Shown one piece after another: positions 57,484 to 64,000 of a stretch of 64,000 bases of DNA (the first letter of the stretch is position 1; each line of letters starts with the position of its first letter). This DNA comes from Acidovorax sp. SRB_14. Its GTDB lineage: Bacteria; Pseudomonadota; Gammaproteobacteria; Burkholderiales; Burkholderiaceae_C. Location of the stretch: assembly GCF_012932145.1 (NCBI RefSeq), contig NZ_MWOK01000003.1, positions 124,001-188,000 on the forward strand. Direction: 5' to 3'. The translations under genes and the position numbers were made by a program. Under the pieces are notes generated by a model. That model was not told where the DNA came from and made no database searches. It was given only the letters and a program-made list of their open reading frames with translations.

Positions 57484-58152
57484 TCAGGCTTCGCGCCGCA
57501 GCCAGTCGTGCAGCTCGGCCACCGACGCGGCAACGGCCAGCGGCTGCAGCGCGGCAAAGCCCTCGGTCGTGTGCGCGCCATAGGCCACGCCCACGCTGGC
57601 GCAGCCGGCGTTCAAGGCCATCTGCAGGTCGTGCGTGGTGTCGCCGATCATCAGCGTGCGCTGCGCCGGCACGCCGAACTCGGCCATCAGCTCCTGCAGC
57701 ATTAGCGGGTGCGGCTTGCCGGCGGTCTCGTCGGCGGTGCGCGAGCCGTCGAACACGCCGCGCAGCGCCGCGCTGTGCAGCGCCTCGTCGAGGCCGCGCC
57801 GGCTCTTGCCGGTGGCCACGGCGAGCAGGTGGCCGCGCGCGCGCAGGTCGGCCAGCAAGGGCAGCACGCCGCCAAACAGGCTGATGTCGTCCTGGTGGCG
57901 CAGGTAGTGGTAGCGGTAGCGGTTGCCGAGCTCGGCGTATTTTTCGGGCGGCACGTCGGGCGCCGCATGGGCCAGCGCCTGCGTGAGCGCCATGCCGATC
58001 ACGTAGGCAGCGGCCTCGTCGGTGGGCACGGTGCCGCCCACGTCGCGCACCGCGGCCTGGATGCAGCGCACGATGATGGACGTGGAATCGAACAGCGTGC
58101 CGTCCCAGTCGAAGGCAATCAGGTCAAAGCGGCGGGGTCGGACAAGGGTCAT
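57484..58152 (-). CDS. HAD-family hydrolase, phosphoglycolate phosphatase-like
   Basis: HAD phosphatase, 222 aa. The DxD nucleophile FDWDGTLFDS (near residue 14), ATGKSRRGL and LMIGDTTHDLQMALNAGC are intact. The helical cap is of the phosphoglycolate-phosphatase/beta-phosphoglucomutase type; substrate unproven. The start overlaps the rluC stop by four bases (ATGA). Confidence 0.9.
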   Translation of the reverse strand: MTLVRPRRFDLIAFDWDGTLFDSTSIIVRCIQAAVRDVGGTVPTDEAAAYVIGMALTQALAHAAPDVPPEKYAELGNRYRYHYLRHQDDISLFGGVLPLLADLRARGHLLAVATGKSRRGLDEALHSAALRGVFDGSRTADETAGKPHPLMLQELMAEFGVPAQRTLMIGDTTHDLQMALNAGCASVGVAYGAHTTEGFAALQPLAVAASVAELHDWLRREA

Positions 58153-59171
58153 GGCACAGGGGCGAAGGCGGCCAGTTCGGGGGGCAATTCGGCGCGCAGC
58201 TCGGTGCGCGCGCCACTGGCGGGGTGGGTGAACTGCAGGCGCCAGGCATGCAGGAACATGCGCTTGAGGCCCGATTTTTGCAGGCGCTTGTTGAGATCGA
58301 AGTCCCCGTACTTGTCGTCGCCCGCAATCGGGTGGCCGCTGCTGGCCAGGTGCACGCGGATCTGGTGCGTGCGCCCGGTCTTGATCGTGACTTCGAGCAG
58401 GCTCATCGCGGGCAGGCCCTGCAACGGCACGGCCGGGGCGGTGGCGCGCACCTTGACCAGGGTGATGGAGCGCATGCCATCGGGATCGCCCTCCGTGGTC
58501 ACGCGCACGCGGCGTTCGCCATCGGGCTGCAGGTACTTGTGCAGCGGCGTATCGATGACCTTCTTGTTCGCGGGCCACCTGCCGGTGACCAATGCCAGGT
58601 AGGTCTTGCCGGTCTCGCGTTCGCGGAACTGGTCCTGCAGGTGCGTGAGTGCGCTGCGCTTCTTGGCCACCAGCAGGATGCCCGAGGTTTCGCGGTCGAG
58701 CCGGTGCACCAGCTCCAGGAACTTGGATTGGGGCCGCGCCTGGCGCAGCTGCTCGATCACGCCAAAGCTCACGCCGCTGCCGCCGTGCACGGCCACGCCG
58801 GCGGGCTTGTCGAGCGCGATCAGGTGCTCGTCCTCGAGCAGGATGGGAAACTCGCGCGCCGGCGCCGGGTGCGCGGCCTTGTCGGCCATTTTCTCGGACA
58901 CCCGCACCGGCGGCAAGCGCACCTGGTCGCCGCCCTGCACGCGCGTGTCGGCGCTGGCGCGGCCCTTGTTGATGCGCACCTCTCCGCTGCGGATGATGCG
59001 GTAGACATGGGTCTTGGGCACGCCCTTGAGCTGGCGGAGGAGGAAGTTGTCGAGCCGCTGGCCGCTCGATTCGGCATCGACCTCGACCATGCGGGCCGAC
59101 GGTGGCGCGGCGGGTGCGCCGGGCCCCTGGACCCGGTGTGGTGGCGGTTTGGCCCCTATAATGTGTTTCAC
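58149..59171 (-). CDS. rluC: RluC, 23S rRNA pseudouridine synthase
   Basis: Isomerises uridines 955, 2504 and 2580 (E. coli numbering) of 23S rRNA to pseudouridine. 340 aa: S4 RNA-binding domain (about residues 36-95) then the catalytic domain with LVHRLDRETSGILLVAKK (catalytic Asp). The start GTG 59171 gives VKHIIGAKPPP, which fits the related proteins I recall; the frame continues upstream without conservation. It is divergent from rne, as in E. coli, and the rne -10 box overlaps its first codons. Confidence 0.93.
   Translation of the reverse strand: MKHIIGAKPPPHRVQGPGAPAAPPSARMVEVDAESSGQRLDNFLLRQLKGVPKTHVYRIIRSGEVRINKGRASADTRVQGGDQVRLPPVRVSEKMADKAAHPAPAREFPILLEDEHLIALDKPAGVAVHGGSGVSFGVIEQLRQARPQSKFLELVHRLDRETSGILLVAKKRSALTHLQDQFRERETGKTYLALVTGRWPANKKVIDTPLHKYLQPDGERRVRVTTEGDPDGMRSITLVKVRATAPAVPLQGLPAMSLLEVTIKTGRTHQIRVHLASSGHPIAGDDKYGDFDLNKRLQKSGLKRMFLHAWRLQFTHPASGARTELRAELPPELAAFAPVP
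59157..59162 (+). promoter_or_regulatory. Probable -10 box of rne (TATAAT), long leader
   Basis: Perfect TATAAT at 59157-59162, directly overlapping the beginning of the divergent rluC gene. Transcription from about 59169 would give an rne leader of about 580 nt. No good -35 element is seen at 59134-59139. Confidence 0.5.
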
Positions 59172-59750
59172 CTGCGCAGCGTTTTGTAAGTGGTTGATTT
59201 GTCTGGAGTTTAGTCCACACGGCCATTTCCCCGCGCGCAGGCAGGTCGATGCCAGCGGGCGTCGTGCACGCAAAGATGCAGGCCAGTTGCCTGCTTTGGC
59301 CTGCATGCCGCGCGGCAGGCTGACGCAATTGAAACACTGATATGGAATACCCCAGCTGGCAGTCCACCCCTTGCGGGCCGCGACTGCCGGCGGATCGAAG
59401 CGAACATGTTGATGCTGGTGATGATGGTCCAATCCCTGGGGCGGCGGCGCTGGCTTCCGCTATGGGCATTGAAAATCACGCCAACGCTCATCCTGCCTGC
59501 GCAATCAGCTATTCATTTAATAGCAAAAATGCACTCCCCCAGGCTCGCCCCCATCCACGCGCCCTTGCCACCCCCGCAGAGCTAAAGCCCTGCGGCACCT
59601 GGCATACCCGGCAATTCCCTTCGTTTCACAGCGTCAGTCCAGGCATTGTGGGCTCCTCGCGAGCCTGTTGTTTGTTTGGAATCACGGGCCGCAGCCCGGC
59701 AGCCAGAGTGCTGCGGCGCTGCCGACCCAGCACATAAAAGGAAACGCATC
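59172..59750 (+). ncRNA. Long 5' untranslated region of rne, likely autoregulatory
   Basis: This 579-bp stretch has no credible gene on either strand. It holds a strong hairpin ATGCAGGCCA (59276-59285) / TGGCCTGCAT (59297-59306), a GCTATT/AATAGC hairpin (59508-59524) of the repeat-family type, and AAAAGGAAACGC as the rne ribosome-binding site. The leader of rne is known to be long and self-targeted in E. coli (361 nt), so an analogous role is likely. Confidence 0.55.
59508..59535 (+). repeat. Single hairpin of the dispersed family in the rne leader
   Basis: GCTATT (59508-59513) pairs with AATAGC (59519-59524), followed by AAAAATGC. Only hairpin 1 and the A-run of the family are recognisable; hairpin 2 is absent. 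Confidence 0.5.
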
Positions 59751-62700
59751 ATGAAGCGGATGCTGATCAACGCCACGCAGCCCGAAGAACGCCGCTTGGC
59801 CATTGTCGACGGGCAAAAGCTGCTCGACTACGAAATCGAAATCGAAGGGCGCGAACAGCGCAAGGGCAACATCTACAAGGCCGTCGTCACGCGCGTCGAG
59901 CCCTCGCTGGAAGCCTGCTTCGTCGACTACGGCGAAGACCGCCACGGTTTTCTGCCGTTCAAGGAAATCTCCAAGCAGTACTTCTCCCCCGGTGTCTCGC
60001 CCAGCCAGGCGCGCATCAACGACGTGATCCGCGAAGGCCAGGAGCTGCTGATCCAGGTCGAAAAAGAAGAGCGCGGCAACAAGGGCGCGGCCCTGACCAC
60101 CTTCATCTCGCTGGCCGGCCGCTACGTCGTGCTGATGCCCAACAACCCGCGCGGCGGTGGCGTGAGCCGCCGCATCGAGGGCGAGGACCGTGCCGAGCTC
60201 AAAGAGAACATGGACCAGTTGGAATACCCCAACGGCATGAGCATCATCGCGCGCACCGCCGGCATCGGCCGCAGCGCGCCCGAGCTGCAGTGGGACCTGA
60301 ACTACCTGCTGAAATTGTGGAACGCCATCGACGGCGCCGCCAAAGGCGGCAAGGGCGCGTTCCTGATCTACCAGGAATCGAGCCTGGTGATCCGCGCGAT
60401 CCGCGACTACTTCAACAACGACATCGGTGACATCCTCATCGACACCGACGACATCTACGAGCAGGCGCAGCAGTTCATGGCGCACGTCATGCCCGAGCAT
60501 GCCGCCCGCGTGAAGCGCTACCGCGACGACGCTGCGCTGTTCAGCCGCTTCCAGATCGAGCATCAGATCGAGTCGGCCTATGCCCGCACCGTGCAGCTGC
60601 CCTCGGGCGGCGCCATCGTGATCGACCACACCGAAGCGCTGGTCAGCGTGGACGTGAACTCGGCGCGCGCCATCAAGGGCGGCGACATCGAGGAAACCGC
60701 GACGCGCACCAACCTTGAAGCCGCCGACGAAGTGGCGCGCCAGATGCGCCTGCGCGACCTGGGCGGCCTGATCGTGATCGACTTCATCGACATGGAAGAG
60801 TCTAAGAACCGCCGCGAAGTGGAAAACCGCCTGCGCGACGCGCTGCGCCAGGACCGCGCCCGCGTGCAGTTCGGCACCATCAGCAAGTTCGGCCTCATGG
60901 AAATGAGCCGCCAGCGCCTCAAGCCTGCCCTCTCCGAAGGCTCGTCCATCCCCTGCCCGCGCTGCGGCGGCTCGGGCCACATCCGCGACACCGAATCGTC
61001 GGCGCTGCAGATCCTGCGCATCATTCAAGAAGAATCGATGAAGGACAACACGGCCGCCGTGCACTGCCAGGTGCCGGTGGAAGTGGCTTCGTTCCTGCTC
61101 AACGAAAAGCGCCCCGAAATCGCCAAGATCGAGCTCAAGCAGCGCGTCACCGTGCTGATGGTGCCCAGCAAGGCGCTGGAGACGCCGAACTACAAGCTCG
61201 AGCGCCTCAAGCACGACGACCCGCGCCTGGACCACATCGAGGCCAGCTACACGCTCGCCGACCAGGTGGAAGATCCCACGGCCGTGACGCGCCGCTCGCA
61301 GGAGCCTACCAACAAGCAGACGCCCGTGATCAAGGGCGTGCTGCCCGACGCGCCCGCACCGCAGGCCGCGCCGCGCGCCGAAGGCGAAGTGCGTGCCCCA
61401 CGCCACGCGCCCAGGGCGGCGGCTCCTGCCGCCGCGCCCGCAGCGCCGGTGCGTGCACCGCACGTGCCGCAGGAGCAGGGCTTCTTTGCCTGGCTCAAGA
61501 GCCTGTTCGGCTTTGGCGGCGCACCCGCGCCTGGGGTCTCCCCTGCGCCTGCCGCAGCGCCCGCACCGGCCACTTCCGAGGCACCCCAGCGCGAACCCCG
61601 CCGTGACGGGCGCGGCGGCGAAGGCCGAGGCCGCCGCAGCGGTGGCCGTGACGGCAACCGCGAAGGCGGCCGCGACGGGCAGCGTGACAGCGCCCGCGAA
61701 GGCAGCGCCGACGGCCGCGGCCGCCGCAGTGAACGCAGCGGCGAAGGCCGGAGCGCCGAAGGTCGCAACGCCGAGCCCCGCGCTCCACGCGAAGGCGGAC
61801 GCGACGTCCGGGGCCGCGAACGCAGCGCCAACGACCTGCAAAACGGCCAGGCACCGGAGCAGGCCCACAGCGATGCGGCCGGCCAGGAGCCCCGCAGCGA
61901 CGCCCGCACCGACCGCGGCCCCCGCCGCGAACGCGGTGACGGCAGCGCCGCCAATGGCGCTGGCAACGGCCGCCGCGAACGTGGTGAACGTGCGCCGCGC
62001 GGAGAAGTCCGCGATGGCCGCGATGGCCGCGATGGCCGCGAGCGTCCAGCCCCCGCGCCCGAAGCGCAGCATGCCGCCGCCGACTTTGCCGAGACCGCGC
62101 CGCTGACGGCATTGCCCGACCTGGACCTGTCTCTGGACACCCCCGCGACCGCAGCGCCTGCCGCCGCGCCCGAGGGCGAGGAGCGCCCCCGCCGCTCGCG
62201 CGACCGCTACGGCCGCGACCGCCGCGAACGTGGTGAACGTGGTGAACGTGCCGAGCGCGGTGAGCGCAGCGAACAGCGCGCCGACGCACCGGCGGCCGCC
62301 GACAGCATGCCGGCCGCAGCGGTGGGCATCGACGCCGCAGACGACCAGGCCACGGCCCCTGCCGAGCCGCCACGCCGCAGCTACTTTGCGCCGGCCCCGG
62401 CCGCTGTACCGGCCGCGCCTCAGCCCGTGGTGGCGCCCGAAGCCGCGCCCGTGCCAGCACCCGCCGCTGTAGTGGCGGCGCCATCCCCGGCCGCTCTCGC
62501 TGCCGTGGCAGCGCCCGTGGTGCCCGCCGCCGCGGCCCCGGTGGCCCCTGCATTGGCCGCTCCCGCAGCGCAACCGGCCCCGGTGGCCGCAGCGGTCCCG
62601 GCCGAGGCGGCCGTGGCACCGGTGCAGGACTTTGTCCTGCCCGTGGAACAGCTGCACCAGGTGGCGCAGGGCTCGGGTCTGCAGTGGGTCAACTCCGACG

Positions 62701-62873
62701 CCGACAAGATCGCTGCCGTGCAGGCTGCTATCGCCGCCGAGCCGCGCCCCATCCATGTGCCGCGCGAACGCGCACCGGCCGTGCAGCCCGACGAGGGACC
62801 GCTGGTGCTGGTGGAAACACGCCGCGACCTGAGCGCAATGGAGCTGCCCTTCGAGCAATCGAACAAGCCCTGA
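59751..62873 (+). CDS. rne: Rne, ribonuclease E
   Basis: Essential endoribonuclease and degradosome scaffold, 1040 aa. The N-terminal catalytic half contains the S1 domain (about residues 36-120), the catalytic aspartates in [11 protein letters not shown] and [12 protein letters not shown], and the Zn-link CPRCGGSGH (near residue 403). The C-terminal half (about 560-1040) is disordered, Arg/Gly- and Ala/Pro-rich, with DGRDGR, GERGER and PAA-type repeats, then a conserved C-terminal segment. A GGAAACGC ribosome-binding site precedes the ATG. The start [16 protein letters not shown] is the family consensus. Confidence 0.96.
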   Translation: MKRMLINATQPEERRLAIVDGQKLLDYEIEIEGREQRKGNIYKAVVTRVEPSLEACFVDYGEDRHGFLPFKEISKQYFSPGVSPSQARINDVIREGQELLIQVEKEERGNKGAALTTFISLAGRYVVLMPNNPRGGGVSRRIEGEDRAELKENMDQLEYPNGMSIIARTAGIGRSAPELQWDLNYLLKLWNAIDGAAKGGKGAFLIYQESSLVIRAIRDYFNNDIGDILIDTDDIYEQAQQFMAHVMPEHAARVKRYRDDAALFSRFQIEHQIESAYARTVQLPSGGAIVIDHTEALVSVDVNSARAIKGGDIEETATRTNLEAADEVARQMRLRDLGGLIVIDFIDMEESKNRREVENRLRDALRQDRARVQFGTISKFGLMEMSRQRLKPALSEGSSIPCPRCGGSGHIRDTESSALQILRIIQEESMKDNTAAVHCQVPVEVASFLLNEKRPEIAKIELKQRVTVLMVPSKALETPNYKLERLKHDDPRLDHIEASYTLADQVEDPTAVTRRSQEPTNKQTPVIKGVLPDAPAPQAAPRAEGEVRAPRHAPRAAAPAAAPAAPVRAPHVPQEQGFFAWLKSLFGFGGAPAPGVSPAPAAAPAPATSEAPQREPRRDGRGGEGRGRRSGGRDGNREGGRDGQRDSAREGSADGRGRRSERSGEGRSAEGRNAEPRAPREGGRDVRGRERSANDLQNGQAPEQAHSDAAGQEPRSDARTDRGPRRERGDGSAANGAGNGRRERGERAPRGEVRDGRDGRDGRERPAPAPEAQHAAADFAETAPLTALPDLDLSLDTPATAAPAAAPEGEERPRRSRDRYGRDRRERGERGERAERGERSEQRADAPAAADSMPAAAVGIDAADDQATAPAEPPRRSYFAPAPAAVPAAPQPVVAPEAAPVPAPAAVVAAPSPAALAAVAAPVVPAAAAPVAPALAAPAAQPAPVAAAVPAEAAVAPVQDFVLPVEQLHQVAQGSGLQWVNSDADKIAAVQAAIAAEPRPIHVPRERAPAVQPDEGPLVLVETRRDLSAMELPFEQSNKP

Positions 62874-62912
62874 GACCCCTAGCCTTGGCCCCTGTCCAAG
62901 GCCTTGTCGATA

Positions 62913-62942
62913 ATGGCCGGCGCCTCGCGCCGGCCATTTTTC
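62913..62942 (+). terminator. Rho-independent terminator of rne
   Basis: ATGGCCGGCGC (62913-62923) pairs perfectly with GCGCCGGCCAT (62927-62937) with a 3-nt loop, followed by TTTTTC. It is the strongest terminator in the window. Confidence 0.9.
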
Positions 62943-62977
62943 ATTCACGACCGAGATTGATGGACTCCACGCCCGCC

Positions 62978-63754
62978 ATGCTGTTGCTGCTCTCTCCCGC
63001 CAAATCCCTGGACTACGACACGCCACTGCCCCAAGGCCTGGGCCATACGCTGCCGCAGTTCATCCCCGAGGCCGCCGCCCTCATCGAAGTGCTGCGCCAG
63101 AAGGCGCCGCAGGATATCGCCACGCTGATGAAAATCAGCGACCCGCTGGCCGCGCTGAATGTGGCGCGCTACCAAGCCTGGACGCCCGAATTTTCGGCCC
63201 GCAACGCGCGCCAAGCCGTGCTGGCATTCAACGGCGACGTGTACGAGGGCCTGCAGGCGCAGACGCTGGGCCGTGCCGACCTGGCATGGGCGCAGCAGCA
63301 TGTCGCCATCTTGAGCGGCCTGTACGGCGTGCTGCGGCCGCTCGACTGGATGCAGCCCTACCGGCTGGAGATGGGCACGCGCCTGGCCACGGCGGCAGGG
63401 GCCAACCTCTACCAGTTCTGGGGCACGCAGATTGCCGAGCACCTGAACGCCCGACTGCAGGAGGCGGCGCACCCCTGGCTGCTCAACCTGGCATCGCAGG
63501 AATACTTCAAGGCCGTGGACCGCAAGGCGCTGCAGGCCCGTGTCATCGAATGCGTGTTCGAAGACTGGAAAGGCAGCGGCTACAAGATCATCAGCTTCTA
63601 CGCCAAGCGCGCACGCGGCCTGATGGCGCGCTACGCGATCGAACAGCGCATCCAGCGGCCGCGCCAGCTCGAAGCCTTCGATGCCGAAGGCTATGCCTTC
63701 GACGCCAGCGCCTCCGCGCCCGACCGGCTCGTCTTCCGGCGCCGGGGGGCTTGA
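62978..63754 (+). CDS. yaaA: YaaA, peroxide-stress response protein (DUF328)
   Basis: Protein of 258 aa, the same length as E. coli YaaA, which limits intracellular iron during peroxide stress. [17 protein letters not shown] at the N-terminus and [22 protein letters not shown] near the C-terminus are conserved. The ATG at 62978 matches the family start; an in-frame ATG at 62960 would add MDSTPA and cannot be excluded. It lies after the rne terminator and has no strong ribosome-binding site. Confidence 0.88.
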   Translation: MLLLLSPAKSLDYDTPLPQGLGHTLPQFIPEAAALIEVLRQKAPQDIATLMKISDPLAALNVARYQAWTPEFSARNARQAVLAFNGDVYEGLQAQTLGRADLAWAQQHVAILSGLYGVLRPLDWMQPYRLEMGTRLATAAGANLYQFWGTQIAEHLNARLQEAAHPWLLNLASQEYFKAVDRKALQARVIECVFEDWKGSGYKIISFYAKRARGLMARYAIEQRIQRPRQLEAFDAEGYAFDASASAPDRLVFRRRGA

Positions 63755-63774
63755 AACCTGTTCAAAATAGCGCC

Positions 63775-64000
63775 ATGGCACACCGCAACCGCCCCAGCGC
63801 CGGCCGCAGCCGCCCGGCCTCCACCCGCAGCACCGCGCCCGCCGTCACCCCCGCGCTGCGCGAATGGATCATTGCCCAGGCCCAGGCCAACGTCGCCGCG
63901 CCCGCCTTGCTGCAGTCCATGCAGGACGCGGGCTGGGCCGAAGACGTGGCCATGGAGGCGCTCGAATCCACCCTGCGCGAGCACCTCAGCGGCGTCGCCG
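63775..64000 (+). CDS. N-terminal fragment of a probable 2OG-Fe(II) oxygenase (cut by window end)
   Basis: Only 75 codons are seen: MAHRNRPSAGRSRPAS then TPALREWIIAQAQANVAAPALLQSMQDAGWAEDVAMEALESTL. This N-terminal helical motif resembles the beginning of prolyl-4-hydroxylase-type 2-oxoglutarate/Fe(II) oxygenases in Comamonadaceae, but the catalytic domain lies outside the window, so the assignment is tentative. A CAAAAT box lies about 10 bp before the ATG, so a leaderless start is possible. Confidence 0.45.
   Translation, partial: MAHRNRPSAGRSRPASTRSTAPAVTPALREWIIAQAQANVAAPALLQSMQDAGWAEDVAMEALESTLREHLSGVA

Noticed and set aside
59210-59737. Small open frames in the rne leader region on both strands
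   Set aside because: They lack start-site signals, have skewed Arg/Ala/Ser-rich content and match no family. The region is better explained as leader RNA.
59682-63026. Open frame of more than 1100 codons antisense to rne
   Set aside because: It mirrors the rne coding sequence; composition is Gly/Ala/Arg/His-rich with no domain. A GC-rich coding strand commonly leaves the complementary frame open.

Overview
The window is chromosomal DNA from a high-GC betaproteobacterium, most likely family Comamonadaceae (Acidovorax-like). The evidence is the gene order (rplU-rpmA-obgE-proB beside ispB and proS; petABC followed by sspAB; hisIE-hinT-tatABC; rne divergent from rluC), a Bug/TctC-type orphan binding protein, and a dispersed double-hairpin repeat built from AGCTAT...ATAGCT and AGCGCTT...AAGCGCT arms. 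I see no rRNA, insertion sequence, prophage, plasmid gene or CRISPR array. Both ends are cut: the 5' end lies inside ugpB, and the 3' end lies inside a probable 2-oxoglutarate/Fe(II) oxygenase gene.

Layout. 1-4.2 kb: glycerol-3-phosphate importer ugpBAEC and the phosphodiesterase ugpQ. 4.3-7.5 kb: N-formylglutamate amidohydrolase-like gene, TctC-type binding protein, divergent LysR regulator and a small membrane protein. 7.6-11.3 kb: hemA, prfA, prmC, grxD. 11.5-20.3 kb: CNNM/CBS protein, lytic transglycosylase, proS, rppH, proB, obgE, rpmA, rplU, ispB. 20.3-26.1 kb: tRNA-Pro(CGG), then pilB-pilC-pilD-coaE-zapD-yacG. 26.1-32.3 kb: mutT-like NUDIX gene, DUF815 ATPase, argJ, secA, a dciA-like gene and tRNA-Thr(TGT). 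32.4-36.5 kb: sspB, sspA and the cytochrome bc1 operon petABC. 36.6-39 kb: mscL, pdxA, Nif3-like gene. 39-42.9 kb: TRAP transporter whose large permease carries a long repeat-containing insertion. 43.1-48.6 kb: HtrA/DegS-like protease, convergent with hisI-hisE-membrane protein-patatin-hinT-tatABC. 48.9-56 kb: peptide ABC importer with an M14-like metallopeptidase. 56-64 kb: rluC-HAD-Rieske-sppA, divergent from rne, then yaaA and the truncated last gene.

How the genes work together. Most of the window is housekeeping: translation, haem and isoprenoid synthesis, respiration, Sec and Tat export, RNA decay and type IV pilus assembly. Four uptake systems (ugp, TctC-type, TRAP, peptide ABC) are interspersed. 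Several exported products have twin-arginine-like signals (DctP, the TctC protein, the Rieske protein with KR, possibly the transglycosylase), and tatABC is in the same window.

The most unusual feature is the dispersed double-hairpin element. I count about a dozen copies, intact to degenerate. They sit between genes and often supply the stop codon of the upstream gene (hemA, mutT, argJ) or abut the start codon of the downstream one (prmC, proB, DUF815 gene). Second are the roughly 200-residue insertion in the TRAP large permease, the approximately 580-nt leader of rne, and the pairing of an M14-like peptidase with a peptide importer.
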